Counted from the first letter of the stretch, positions 45,435 through 54,848 are shown. The stretch: DNA of 64,000 bases from Thomasclavelia cocleata (GCF_900102365.1 NZ_FOIN01000011.1:1-64000); one strand, 5' to 3'. Numbers and translations are program-made. The notes: generated by a model from the letters alone, not told the origin.

Positions 45435-45655
45435 GATTTTAAAATCAATAGACTAAATCACATATTTAGAAGGACTTGGAGTAAAAATTATTTATAGTGA
45501 TGCACAAATTAATAATATCATTATTGATAATAAGATTTTATGGATTCCAAATTATGGGTATTATGAAAAACAAAAGAATGTAAATGCATTTCGCATTAAA
45601 GATGTTAATGTGATTGAGGAAATTATTTCAATGATAAAAGATAATGATTGAGATG
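45435..45655 (+). pseudogene. gene remnant beyond the array (C-terminal fragment)
   Basis: After the broken last repeat, one frame stays open from 45457 to a TGA at 45650-45652 region. It reads ITYLEGLGVKIIYSDAQ, INNIIIDNKILWIPNYGYY, EKQKNVNAFRIKD, VNVIEEIISMIKDND. There is no start codon or ribosome site. The IIIDNKILWI segment recalls phospholipase-D-like domains but this is weak. It looks like the 3' end of a gene cut by the arrival of the CRISPR locus. Confidence 0.55.
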
Positions 45656-45719
45656 ATTGATAATAAATGTGGTATACTATAGGGGGCATATAATATACTT
45701 ATTATTTGGAGGTGTTTGG

Positions 45720-47354
45720 ATGAAAAGGGTTCCAATTGGTGTAGAAGATTTTAAAGAACTGATTTCTAATAATTATTATGTAGATAAAAGTGAATTGATT
45801 AAAGATATGATAAATGAAAAAGTTGTTTTATATACTAGACCAAGAAGATTTGGTAAAACATTAAATATGAGTATGTTATATTATTTCTTTTCAATTAAAC
45901 AAAAAGATAATGCTCATTTATTTAAGGGATTAAAAATAGAAAAAGATATTGAAGCTAAAAAACATCAAAATAAATATCCAACGATTTTCATTACTTTAAA
46001 AGATATGAAACGTAATAATTTTAATGATCAAACAGAAAAATTTGCAGCTTTAATTTCTGATATAGTTGATAAGAATATTGAATTATTAAAAAGTCCTTTT
46101 TTAAATGAACGACAAAAAAATTTATTATGCCAATATTTAAATACAACCAGCTCATCATCAAATCTGCAAGATGCACTACTTAATATTTCAATTTGTCTAC
46201 AAAAGCATTATCATAATAAAGTAGTTATATTAATTGATGAATACGATGTTCCTTTACAAGAAGCATATATAAATAATTATTATGAAGAAATGATTGATTT
46301 TTTAAAGAATGTTTTTAGTGCAGCGTTAAAGACAAATGATGTTTTACAAAAGGGTGTTTTAACAGGGTGTTTAAGAATTGCAAAAGAAAGTATTTTTACA
46401 GGTTTAAATAATTTTTCTACATGTTCTATTCTTGATGAAATATCAGATAATCGTTTTGGTTTTACGAATGATGAAATAGTGGATATTTTAAATTATTATC
46501 ATCTTGAACAGTATCAAAATGAATTTAAAAGATGGTATGATGGATATTTATTTGGTAAAACAGAAATATATAATCCTTGGAGTACACTATTATATGTAAA
46601 TAAATTAATAAAGACTTCTAGTGTAACTGGTGAATTATTTTGGGCTAATACTAGTGGTAATGAGATTATTTATCGTTATATTACTAATAATAATTTTGAA
46701 CTTAAAGAGGAATTTGCTATTTTAGTTAAGGGTGGGATGATAAAAAAAGTAATCAAGCCAGAATTAACATATCGACAAATGGATGATCTCAATAATATTT
46801 ATAGTTTTCTTCTTTTTACAGGTTATCTTAAAATTAATAAGTACTTGGATTATAATTATTATGAATTGATGATTCCTAATCATGAAATTAGGATGATTTA
46901 TAAGGAAACATTTGATGATTGGACAAAAGAAATTATAGAAAATAATAGTCAAAAATTAATTGATGCCCTTTTAAACAAAGATGAAGATGAAGCTAATAAA
47001 ATTTTAAATTATATATTATTACAATCAATTAGTTATTATGACAATAAAGAAAGTTTTTATCATGGTTTTATGATAGGGTTAATGAATGGAAATAATACTT
47101 ATTCTAATATTGAAACTGGTGATGGGAGCAGTGATATTAAATATTTACCTGTAAATAAAGAAAAAAGAGGCTTTATCTTAGAACTAAAGTTAGTTAAAGA
47201 TAAAGATCTCTATGATACTGCTATTGAAGGCTGCGATCAGATTGTTGAAAAACGATATATGGAAAGTGAAAAAGTTCGTGGATATCAGGATATAGTAGGT
47301 TATGGAATAGCATTTGATAAGAAAAGATGTTTTATCAAAATGGTCAAAGATTAG
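45720..47354 (+). CDS. AAA-ATPase with C-terminal PD-(D/E)xK domain, copy 2
   Basis: 544 residues, same family as 35763-37388: VPIGVEDFKELISNNYYVDKS, Walker A TRPRRFGKTLNMSML (about 35), VVILIDEYDVPLQE (about 180), TGCLRIAKESIFTGLNN, WYDGYLFGKTEIYNPWS, and a C-terminal GFILELKLVKD nuclease core. Identity with copy 1 is moderate, so they are paralogues or separate acquisitions, not a recent duplication. ATG 45720 follows GGAGGT. Its stop abuts that of the convergent PRD regulator with no gap. Confidence 0.88.
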   Translation: MKRVPIGVEDFKELISNNYYVDKSELIKDMINEKVVLYTRPRRFGKTLNMSMLYYFFSIKQKDNAHLFKGLKIEKDIEAKKHQNKYPTIFITLKDMKRNNFNDQTEKFAALISDIVDKNIELLKSPFLNERQKNLLCQYLNTTSSSSNLQDALLNISICLQKHYHNKVVILIDEYDVPLQEAYINNYYEEMIDFLKNVFSAALKTNDVLQKGVLTGCLRIAKESIFTGLNNFSTCSILDEISDNRFGFTNDEIVDILNYYHLEQYQNEFKRWYDGYLFGKTEIYNPWSTLLYVNKLIKTSSVTGELFWANTSGNEIIYRYITNNNFELKEEFAILVKGGMIKKVIKPELTYRQMDDLNNIYSFLLFTGYLKINKYLDYNYYELMIPNHEIRMIYKETFDDWTKEIIENNSQKLIDALLNKDEDEANKILNYILLQSISYYDNKESFYHGFMIGLMNGNNTYSNIETGDGSSDIKYLPVNKEKRGFILELKLVKDKDLYDTAIEGCDQIVEKRYMESEKVRGYQDIVGYGIAFDKKRCFIKMVKD

Positions 47355-49295
47355 CTATTCTATATTCTCTAATAAATTATTAATAAAACTATCATAGTTA
47401 TAACTATGAATAATACTTTGCTGTAACTTAGAATTATTAACAATCTCAATAAAGATATCATAAAGGTGCTCAATGTCTTGTTGGTCACCTTGTTTTATTG
47501 CAAGTAAAAAGACGATTTGAACTGTATCTTGCTGGTACCAGCTTAGAGGTTTATCAATGATGGCTACTGCAACTTTGGTATCCTTAGCACATAAACGCAT
47601 AGGATGAGGTAAAGCGAATACTTCGTTCATATTAGTTTTAGCTAAATTTTCACGTTCCATTACATAATCAAAATAGTCTGTATCAACTATATCCTGATTT
47701 TCCATTAAATGACACATTTGTTTTAGTAAAGCTTCTTTAGAGTCAACTTTATCTAAATGAATAAATAGATTCTTATCAAAAAACTTATTAGATTTCTTCA
47801 TTTTATTTAAAGATATTGAAGTAAGGAACTTAGAAATAGCTTCAATATCCTGATTATTTAAAGCAAAATCAACAATAATAGTAGGTATAAAATCACTTTT
47901 TAAAGGGATTGTAGAAATAACAAAATCAATATTCAACAATTCTCTTTTAGTATAATTAATAAACTCATTATATGAAGCTTTACGAACAATTGTTATCTTA
48001 TCTTTAAAGAAAACATTTAATCTAGTTTCTAACATTCTTGTAGTCGCTTGACCAGAGCCGCAAACTAAAATAACACTTTTATTTTGAAGACTACCAGAAA
48101 AACATCGTTCAATTGCAGCACCAATGTGTAGTGATACATAACCAACTTCATCTTCAGTTAAAATATATGGCTGTTTGTTAAAGATTTTTGCAGTACATGT
48201 AATAGTAATATCAAATGCTAAGGGAAAATTAGTTTTAATTGTATTTAATAAAGGATTGCGTTTATTTAAAGCAAAAGATTTAGTATTTAAAATTGATTTG
48301 AAATGTAAGAAGAGATCATGAGATAGGATTTCATCATTGCGTAAATCAAAATTATAGTCGAGATAAATATTATTTAGTAGTTCTGCTACTAATTCTTTGA
48401 TTTTACTATCATTATCAATTAAATCATTTAGCTGGGTATTAGCAACTAAATGAGAGTAAAGATACTTTTTTTCACCTTCACTAATAGTAATATTAAAATT
48501 ATTTTCTATTTCTAAAACAATATCATTAATAAAATCAATATAGTTATCATCAATACTAATAGTATTATTTGTATTGATATAACAATCAAACTGAATTCTT
48601 GAAATCATTAGTGCAAAATGAATAACTAAATTTTTAAAATTAAAGTCATTAGTTTTTATTTGAGCTTTCTTTAATTTATTAGAAATAATTTGTTTAAGTA
48701 AATCAAGATCAATTCCATCAAAAAGAGTATACTCATCTTTAGTAAATCCAGTAACATAGTTTTGAAAATTAAACGATAAAACATTTTCAACTAAACATTT
48801 ACGTTTATCATCTTCATTACCAATTACTTTAACACCAGCATTATTTTTAGAAATATATTCAAGATTATATTTTGAAAAGATATTTTTTAAAGTCTTAATA
48901 TAATTTTGCAAAGTATTTCTACTGACATATATATTATCAGCTAAATCATCAAGTGTTATATATTCATCACTATATAATAATAAATTTAGTAAATATTTAA
49001 TACGATCTTGGGAAGTGTCTAATTCAGGATTATTTGATTTTGTTTGTTTTATTGAAGATAAAAAAGTATTATATTTTTCTTGATCATTGATTTCAATATA
49101 ATATCCTGCTTTTCTTTTTAGTTTTAATTGGGCACCATTTTCTTTAATTATTTCGTTAATTGTTTGAATATCACTACGAATAGTACGATCAGTAATATTT
49201 AATAGAGATGATAAACGATTTACAGAAACAATATCATTTTGCCTAACATAATCAAAAATTTCATTTAAACGATTGTATGGAAACATTATTATCAC
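47355..49295 (-). CDS. PRD-containing PTS-linked transcriptional regulator (MtlR/LicR/ManR type)
   Basis: 646 residues. Domains: HTH_11 (about 5-60; DIVSVNRLSSLLNITDRTI), Mga-like HTH (about 95-165), PRD1 and PRD2 (about 180-400; conserved His in LVIHFALMISR, YLYSHLVA, YVSLHIGAAIER), EIIB-like domain with phosphorylatable Cys in LVCGSGQATTRML (about 410), and EIIA-like domain with His in ALPHPMRLCA (about 555). It should activate the divergent PTS/mannosidase operon, controlled by phosphorylation from the PTS. GTG 49295 fits AAGGAAGG best; ATG 49286 is possible. Confidence 0.92.
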   Translation of the reverse strand: MIIMFPYNRLNEIFDYVRQNDIVSVNRLSSLLNITDRTIRSDIQTINEIIKENGAQLKLKRKAGYYIEINDQEKYNTFLSSIKQTKSNNPELDTSQDRIKYLLNLLLYSDEYITLDDLADNIYVSRNTLQNYIKTLKNIFSKYNLEYISKNNAGVKVIGNEDDKRKCLVENVLSFNFQNYVTGFTKDEYTLFDGIDLDLLKQIISNKLKKAQIKTNDFNFKNLVIHFALMISRIQFDCYINTNNTISIDDNYIDFINDIVLEIENNFNITISEGEKKYLYSHLVANTQLNDLIDNDSKIKELVAELLNNIYLDYNFDLRNDEILSHDLFLHFKSILNTKSFALNKRNPLLNTIKTNFPLAFDITITCTAKIFNKQPYILTEDEVGYVSLHIGAAIERCFSGSLQNKSVILVCGSGQATTRMLETRLNVFFKDKITIVRKASYNEFINYTKRELLNIDFVISTIPLKSDFIPTIIVDFALNNQDIEAISKFLTSISLNKMKKSNKFFDKNLFIHLDKVDSKEALLKQMCHLMENQDIVDTDYFDYVMERENLAKTNMNEVFALPHPMRLCAKDTKVAVAIIDKPLSWYQQDTVQIVFLLAIKQGDQQDIEHLYDIFIEIVNNSKLQQSIIHSYNYDSFINNLLENIE

Positions 49296-49354
49296 GATTC
49301 CTTCCTTACTATGTTTATATTGTATAGATTATTGCTTTTTTATGCAAATAAATT

Positions 49355-49419
49355 ATTTCCGAAATAAAATGGAAATCTTGGTGTTTATTAAACAAAAGTT
49401 TCCGATAATAAGTGGAAAT
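49355..49419 (+). promoter_or_regulatory. two PRD-regulator operator candidates upstream of the PTS genes
   Basis: Two similar 22-bp inverted repeats, ATTTCC-N10-GGAAAT (49355-49376) and GTTTCC-N10-GGAAAT (49398-49419), 43 bp apart, share 17 of 21 core bases. The second lies nine bases upstream of the candidate -35. Function inferred. Confidence 0.6.
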
Positions 49420-49427
49420 ATCATTGA

Positions 49428-49456
49428 TTGAAATATAGCTAAATTCAAGATAGACT
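49428..49456 (+). promoter_or_regulatory. promoter of the PTS operon
   Basis: TTGAAA (49428-49433), 17-bp spacer, TAGACT (49451-49456). The poor -10 fits an activated promoter. Confidence 0.55.
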
Positions 49457-49484
49457 GTAGTTGTGGCAAGGAGGTAATAAGGTA

Positions 49485-49934
49485 ATGCTTAATGAAGATT
49501 ATATATTTTTAGATGTAAAAGCAGTTAATAAAGAACAGTTATTGGGATTTATTGCAGATATGGCTCAAGAATATGATATTTGCAATAATCGTCAAGGATT
49601 GTTTGAAGATTTAAAAAAACGGGAATCTGAGTTTCCAACAGGTTTGCAAGATGGATTTGCAATTCCTCATGCTCGCAGTAGTCATGTTAAAAAGGCTGCA
49701 ATTTTATATTTAAGAACTAATGAAGCAATTGAGTGGGGAACAATGGATGATAAAAAAGTTAATTATTTATTTTCTTTATTAGTTCCAAAGGAAAATGAAG
49801 GAAATCTTCATTTACAAATGATATCTAAATTAGCTACTTGTTTATTAGAAGATGATTTTAAGGATACAGTAAAATCTTCAACTGACAAGTTAGAACTAAA
49901 AGATTATATATTAAAAAATATGGAGGTAGAATAA
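49485..49934 (+). CDS. PTS EIIA component, fructose/mannitol family
   Basis: 149 residues of PTS_EIIA_2. The phosphorylated His62 lies in DGFAIPHARSSHV; KRESEFPTGLQDGFAIPHA is the family signature. Accepts phosphate from HPr and passes it to EIIB. ATG 49485 follows AAGGAGGT (49468-49475); upstream in-frame codons lack this spacing. First gene of EIIA-EIIB-EIIC-GH38. Confidence 0.93.
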   Translation: MLNEDYIFLDVKAVNKEQLLGFIADMAQEYDICNNRQGLFEDLKKRESEFPTGLQDGFAIPHARSSHVKKAAILYLRTNEAIEWGTMDDKKVNYLFSLLVPKENEGNLHLQMISKLATCLLEDDFKDTVKSSTDKLELKDYILKNMEVE

Positions 49935-50246
49935 ATGAAAATCGTTGGAATTGCCGCTTGTCCTGCAGGACTAGCACATACACCTATGGCAGCCAAAGCT
50001 TTAGAGAAAGCTGGAGCTAAATTAGGGTATGATTTAAAAATGGAACAACAAGGTAGTATGGGGCAAATTAATAAGATTACTGATGAAGAAGCAAAAGAAG
50101 CAGCTTTTGTAATCGTAGCTTCAGATCAAAAGATTTTAGGAATGGAACGTTTTGAAGGTAAGCCAGTAATCAGAATTGATATTACGACTTGTATTAAAGC
50201 ACCAGAAGCAGTAATTAAAAAATGTGTTCAAGCAACACAAAAATAA
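49935..50246 (+). CDS. PTS EIIB component, fructose-specific family
   Basis: 103 residues. Phosphorylated Cys9 in GIAACPAGLAHTPMAAKALE is typical of the fructose IIB family. The ATG follows the EIIA stop directly. It transfers phosphate to the sugar carried by EIIC. Two hairpins follow before eiic. Confidence 0.93.
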   Translation: MKIVGIAACPAGLAHTPMAAKALEKAGAKLGYDLKMEQQGSMGQINKITDEEAKEAAFVIVASDQKILGMERFEGKPVIRIDITTCIKAPEAVIKKCVQATQK

Positions 50247-50250
50247 AAAA

Positions 50251-50318
50251 GCAATTTAACTTGGCGGAGTTAAATTGCATCCACAAAACTATAATGAGTT
50301 GTGTGTACTCTCATTATA
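50251..50318 (+). promoter_or_regulatory. two intergenic hairpins between EIIB and EIIC
   Basis: Stem 1: GCAATTTAACT (50251-50261) with AGTTAAATTGC (50268-50278). Stem 2: TATAATGAG (50290-50298) with CTCATTATA (50310-50318). Neither is followed by T-runs, so they are more likely mRNA processing or stability elements than terminators. Confidence 0.55.
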
Positions 50319-50348
50319 ACATAAATTATGAAAAGAGAGGTAAAACGA

Positions 50349-51446
50349 ATGAAAAAGTTTTTAAAAGATGCTAAAGGACATATAATGTCTGGAATTGGTT
50401 ATATGTTACCTTTAATTATAGGAGCATCATTAGTTGTAGCAATTCCTAAATTGATAGGAGTAGCTATGGGTATTAATAGTTTAGATGCTTATGCTACTAA
50501 AGAAGGCTTTTTACACATTTTATATTTATTAGAACAAGTAGGTTGGACTGGAATTGGTTTAGTTAATACAGTATTAGCAGGATTTATTGCTTTTTCAATT
50601 GCTGATAAACCAGCTATTGGTGCTGGTTTGATTGGTGGAGCTTTAGCTAGTAATACTAAAGCTGGGTTCTTAGGAGCTGTTATTGCGGCGTTTATTGCAG
50701 GATATATTGTAAAATGGGGTAAAGAGCATATTAAATTACCTGATTCAATGCAGCAAATGATGCCATTAGTAATCTTACCATTTTTAGCAACAGGTGCAGT
50801 AGCTGTAATTATGGGTGTTATTTTGGCAACACCATTAGCTTCAATTAATGATGCTTTAGTGTCATGGTTAAGAGATATGTGTAGTGGTGGAACAAGTCAA
50901 TTGATTCTTTCATTAGTATTAGGGGCAATGATTGCTTCAGATATGGGTGGACCAATTAATAAGTCAGCATGGATGGCTGGGAATGTTTTAATGACAGAAG
51001 GAATATATCAACCTAATGTATATATCAACTGTGCTATTTGTATTCCACCTTTAGCATATGCAATTGCTACTGTAATTAAGAAAAATCGTTTCTCACCAAG
51101 TTTTAAAGAAGCAGGTAAAGGTAACTGGGTTATGGGATTTATTGGTATTACTGAAGGAGCGATTCCATTTACACTAGTTAAAGCAAGCCGTTTAATTCCA
51201 ATTAATATGATTGGTGGGGCTATAGGTGCAGGAATCTGTTGTTTACTTGGAGCGACTGCTGAAATTCCTCCAGTAGGAGGTATGTATGGATTTGTTTCAA
51301 TCACTAGTGGTTGGGCTTATCTTATAGGAATTATTGTTGGGGCATTATTTATTGCAATTGTGGCACCAATGGTAGTTGATTTTAATGAAAATGATGATGA
51401 AAAAGAAACCATCTCAATTGATGATATTGATATTGTAATTGAATAA
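50349..51446 (+). CDS. PTS EIIC component, fructose/mannosylglycerate family
   Basis: 365 residues, about 8-10 membrane segments, e.g. IMSGIGYMLPLIIGASLVVAIP, SDMGGPINKSAWMAGNVLM and FIGITEGAIPFTLVKASRLIP (the family GITEGAIPF motif). Permease that carries the sugar, phosphorylated by EIIB. ATG 50349 is chosen for GAGAGG about 8 bases upstream. Context with a GH38 mannosidase suggests an alpha-mannosyl sugar such as mannosylglycerate. Confidence 0.92.
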   Translation: MKKFLKDAKGHIMSGIGYMLPLIIGASLVVAIPKLIGVAMGINSLDAYATKEGFLHILYLLEQVGWTGIGLVNTVLAGFIAFSIADKPAIGAGLIGGALASNTKAGFLGAVIAAFIAGYIVKWGKEHIKLPDSMQQMMPLVILPFLATGAVAVIMGVILATPLASINDALVSWLRDMCSGGTSQLILSLVLGAMIASDMGGPINKSAWMAGNVLMTEGIYQPNVYINCAICIPPLAYAIATVIKKNRFSPSFKEAGKGNWVMGFIGITEGAIPFTLVKASRLIPINMIGGAIGAGICCLLGATAEIPPVGGMYGFVSITSGWAYLIGIIVGALFIAIVAPMVVDFNENDDEKETISIDDIDIVIE

Positions 51447-51453
51447 AAAAGAT

Positions 51454-51479
51454 AATAGGAAGATTCATATCTTCCTATT
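51454..51479 (+). promoter_or_regulatory. hairpin between EIIC and the mannosidase gene
   Basis: Perfect 11-bp stem AATAGGAAGAT (51454-51464) with ATCTTCCTATT (51469-51479), loop TCAT, no downstream T-run. Probably an mRNA element or attenuator, ahead of the ribosome site at 51486. Confidence 0.55.
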
Positions 51480-51496
51480 AAATTAAAGGAGTTAAC

Positions 51497-54217
51497 ATGA
51501 AAAGAAAAGTACATGTAATCCCACATTCGCATTGGGATCGAGAATGGTATTTTACAACATCTAGATCAAAAGTTTATTTAATGAAAGATTTTAAAGATGT
51601 TTTGGATACATTAGAAACAAATAATGATTTTAAATATTTTATGGTTGATGCTCAAGGTTCTTTATTAGATGATTATATAAAATGGGTGCCACAAGATAAA
51701 CAGAGAATTGAAAAGCTTGTCAAAGCTAAAAAATTAATTATTGGTCCTTGGTATACTCAAAGTGATCAATTAGTAATTTCGGGTGAAAGTATTGTTCGAA
51801 ATATGTATTATGGAATGAAACGATGCCTTGATTTTGGTGGGTATATGAATGTTGGTTATGTTCCAGATTCATTTGGACAGTCAGGTAATATGCCACAAAT
51901 TTATCGTCAATTTGGAATCAATGATACTTTATTTTGGCGTGGTGTTAGTGATGATATGGTTAAGCATACTGATTATAATTGGCGTGGTGATGATGGTAGT
52001 GTTGTTTTTACAACCCAGATTCCGTTCGGATATTATATTGGAGGTAATATTCCAGAAGAAGATAAAGCAAGTGATGAATTTTGGCAAAAAGAATGTTTTG
52101 AAAAAGCAGGGAGTCGTAGTGCTACTAAACATATATATTTTCCTAATGGTTTTGATCAGGCACCAATTCGAAAGAATCTTCCTGATTTAATTAAGGAAAG
52201 AAATGAAAAAGATCCAGATAATGAATATGTAATCAGTTGTATTGAAGATTATATTAAAGATGTTAAAAGTGAAAAGCTTGATTTAGAAGAGGTAAATGGT
52301 GAATTAGTAATTGCAAAGCATATGCGGATTCATAAATCGATCTTTTCGTCACGCAGTGATTTAAAGGTATTAAATACGCAGGTACAAAATTATGTTACTA
52401 ATATTTTAGAACCAATTTTAACAATCTCTTACCATTTAGGTAATGATTATCCTCATGAGGCAATTAGTGAGGTTTGGAAATTATTATTTGAAAATGCGGC
52501 CCATGATTCAATTGGTTCATGTATATCTGATACTGCTAATGAGGATGTTTATATGCGTTATAAACAAGCTCGAGATATTGCAGTTAATTTAGTTGAATTG
52601 CATTCTCGAATGATTGCAACAAAAATTAAGAATCAAACTAATAATGAAATCACTTTAACATTATTTAATACCTTACCTAAGAAACGTAGTGAAACAATTG
52701 TTTTTGAGACATATTTACCTGCTGATATTTTTTCAATCAAAGATGATCATGGTAATTCTGTTAAATATACAATAATTGAAAAAACAGATTTGACAGACTA
52801 TGTTTTATCGCAAACTATTCGATTAAATCCAAGTAAAAATATTTATTTGCCAAGCATAGTATATCAAGCTAAAATTGCGATTGAAGCTAAAAATGTACCA
52901 GCATTAGGATATGTGCAATATACAATTGATTTAGATGATAAATCTAATGATGATATTCAAGAAATAAATTATTTAGAAAACGAGTATTATCAAATTATAG
53001 TTAATGAGCATGGAAGCCTTGATATCTATGATAAATTAGCTGACTATCATTATCAAAATCAGGCGGTTCTTGTTGAAAATGGTGATGATGGTGACAGTTT
53101 CAATTACTCACCGCCACGTCAGGATTTAGAAATCTTTTCTACTAATAGCAAATTTGATTATCGTATAGATGGTTCTAGTCTATATCAAAAAATAACGATT
53201 AATTATCAAATGCTCATTCCTGCAAATTTACAAGAAAGAGCAAAACAACAGACAAGTGTTAAACTACCAGTAACCTTAGAAGTAGTTTTAAGGAAAGGTT
53301 CAAAAATAATTGATTTAAATGTTCATGTTGATAATCATGGGTTATCACATCGTTTATGTATTTTATTTGATAGTGCTCTAACAACTAAGTTCAATTATGC
53401 TGATCAGCAGTTTGGGTTAATTAAACGACCTAATAGTTATGATAAAGAAATGAAATTATATCTTGAGGGATTAAGTAATCAGGAAAAGATAGAGAAACCA
53501 AAAGAATTAGCTAACTGGGCCAATGATCAATCAGCTTGGCAAGAACCGCCTATTTCAATTGAACCAACTCAAAGCTATGTTGCATTAACTGATGAAAGCA
53601 GGGGGATTGCAGTTATTCCTCAAGGAGTTCGTGAATATGAGGTCATTGGTGAACAAGGAAATCAAATTAGATTAACTTTATTTAGAACATATGGTTTTAT
53701 GGGAAAAGAAAACTTGGTTTATCGTCCTGGTCGAGCATCAGGTGAACGAATTATTGCCACACCTGCTGCCCAATTATTAAAAGAAATGGATTTTAAACTT
53801 GGATTTACAACTTTTAACTGTGATATTAATGATGCTGATATTGATATTTTAGCTAAAGAGTATAATACGCCAATAGAGGTTTATGAGTATGCTGATTTTT
53901 TAAATGGTAGATTGATTTTTGCTCAAGAAGACGAAGAACAAATATTACCAGTTTCTAATTCATTATTTGAAAGTAAAAATAACTTGGTTATAAGTGCAAT
54001 CAAAAAAAGTGAAGATGCTGATGGATATATAATTCGGTTATTTAATGGTAAAGATCATCAAAATATTGGCGATAAACTTACTTTTAATTTTGATATTACT
54101 GAAGCATATTATACTAACTTAAAGGAAGAAAAGCTTGAAAGGATAGATGTAGTTGATAATAGTATAATAATTAAAGCAATATCACATTGTAAATTTATTA
54201 CAATATTAATAAAATAA
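51497..54217 (+). CDS. alpha-mannosidase, glycoside hydrolase family 38
   Basis: 906 residues. Zinc-dependent retaining mannosidase. HSHWDREWYF (about 10-19) holds metal ligands, FMVDAQGSLLDDY, WYTQSDQLVISGES, GYVPDSFGQSGNMPQIYRQFG (Asp124 is the likely nucleophile), NAAHDSIGSCISD (His/Asp, zinc site), and beta-sandwich C-terminal domains. MngB-like: with a PTS importing a phosphorylated mannoside it would release mannose 6-phosphate and the aglycone (glycerate or a glycan sugar). Ribosome site AAGGAG. Last gene of the operon. Confidence 0.93.
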   Translation: MKRKVHVIPHSHWDREWYFTTSRSKVYLMKDFKDVLDTLETNNDFKYFMVDAQGSLLDDYIKWVPQDKQRIEKLVKAKKLIIGPWYTQSDQLVISGESIVRNMYYGMKRCLDFGGYMNVGYVPDSFGQSGNMPQIYRQFGINDTLFWRGVSDDMVKHTDYNWRGDDGSVVFTTQIPFGYYIGGNIPEEDKASDEFWQKECFEKAGSRSATKHIYFPNGFDQAPIRKNLPDLIKERNEKDPDNEYVISCIEDYIKDVKSEKLDLEEVNGELVIAKHMRIHKSIFSSRSDLKVLNTQVQNYVTNILEPILTISYHLGNDYPHEAISEVWKLLFENAAHDSIGSCISDTANEDVYMRYKQARDIAVNLVELHSRMIATKIKNQTNNEITLTLFNTLPKKRSETIVFETYLPADIFSIKDDHGNSVKYTIIEKTDLTDYVLSQTIRLNPSKNIYLPSIVYQAKIAIEAKNVPALGYVQYTIDLDDKSNDDIQEINYLENEYYQIIVNEHGSLDIYDKLADYHYQNQAVLVENGDDGDSFNYSPPRQDLEIFSTNSKFDYRIDGSSLYQKITINYQMLIPANLQERAKQQTSVKLPVTLEVVLRKGSKIIDLNVHVDNHGLSHRLCILFDSALTTKFNYADQQFGLIKRPNSYDKEMKLYLEGLSNQEKIEKPKELANWANDQSAWQEPPISIEPTQSYVALTDESRGIAVIPQGVREYEVIGEQGNQIRLTLFRTYGFMGKENLVYRPGRASGERIIATPAAQLLKEMDFKLGFTTFNCDINDADIDILAKEYNTPIEVYEYADFLNGRLIFAQEDEEQILPVSNSLFESKNNLVISAIKKSEDADGYIIRLFNGKDHQNIGDKLTFNFDITEAYYTNLKEEKLERIDVVDNSIIIKAISHCKFITILIK

Positions 54218-54225
54218 TAAAAATA

Positions 54226-54267
54226 AACCTATGTAGAATACAAATTATTATTCTAATAGGTTTTTTT
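54226..54267 (+). terminator. terminator of the PTS/mannosidase operon
   Basis: Stem AACCTAT-g-TAGAATA (54226-54240) with TATTCTAATAGGTT (54249-54262), followed by seven T. Confidence 0.85.
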
Positions 54268-54352
54268 ATATAAAATTTCAATAGTTATGTAAAAAAAACT
54301 GTATGATAAAATCAATATTAATGATAAGTATTTTATTATAGGGAGAAGAAGT

Positions 54353-54848
54353 GTGGCATTGTTATTAAATGTTCCCTATGAACAAAAAGGTGAGGTGAAA
54401 AATGAGGGCTAAATGATATGTATTAAATAAAAAAGGTTATTATAAATTTATTGAATTGATTCCTGATTTAAAAGATGAAGTAACTATAATCTGATTATTT
54501 ATATGTTATCGAAGGGGTAATATGTTTTAGTTGTAATAAAAAACTAGGGTGATTGGATATGGAAAAGAAAATTATTTACAAATTTGTGATGGGAATTTTG
54601 AAAATAACTCAAGTGAAATCAATATTGTTTTATATTTATATCTTATACTAATGATCCTGCTAAATTGGGTGCAGACAAACTGTGATCATAAAGAACGTTA
54701 TTCTAAAACAACAAAGATATCTTATTTAGTTAACTTTTATGATTACTGTGAGGTATTACAAGGGAATTTTTATATTTTTAATGAAGTTGATGATCAATTT
54801 TTTATTTATGATAAAAAATTGCTACTAATTAAAAAACTATATAGATGA
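54353..54848 (+). pseudogene. decayed DUF5710-type protein gene with several frameshifts
   Basis: Starts GTG after GGGAGA. Frame 1 reads ALLLNVPYEQKGEVKNEG, the DUF5710 opening, then stops at 54410. The next part continues in another frame (YVLNKKGYYKFIELIPDLK), with a TGA at 54414-54416 where the family has Trp; then another frame gives VIEGVICFSCNKK; a six-A run near 54538-54543 shifts again to TRVIGYGKENYLQICDG; further on, SYLVNFYDYCEVLQGNF and FYIFNEVDDQFFIYD continue the same protein. The order of these blocks matches the family, so this was one gene. At least three frameshifts and one nonsense change. A 99-residue frame at 54549-54848 is only a fragment. Confidence 0.7.

Noticed and set aside
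35763-47354. Composite transposon bounded by the two AAA-ATPases
   Set aside because: The two genes are only moderately similar, and no terminal repeats, transposase or integrase is visible.
51849-52190. 113-codon alternative frame within the mannosidase
   Set aside because: It lies fully inside a certain GH38 gene in another frame, with no ribosome site.
54549-54848. Intact 99-residue protein
   Set aside because: No true start; it is one piece of the frameshifted DUF5710-type pseudogene.
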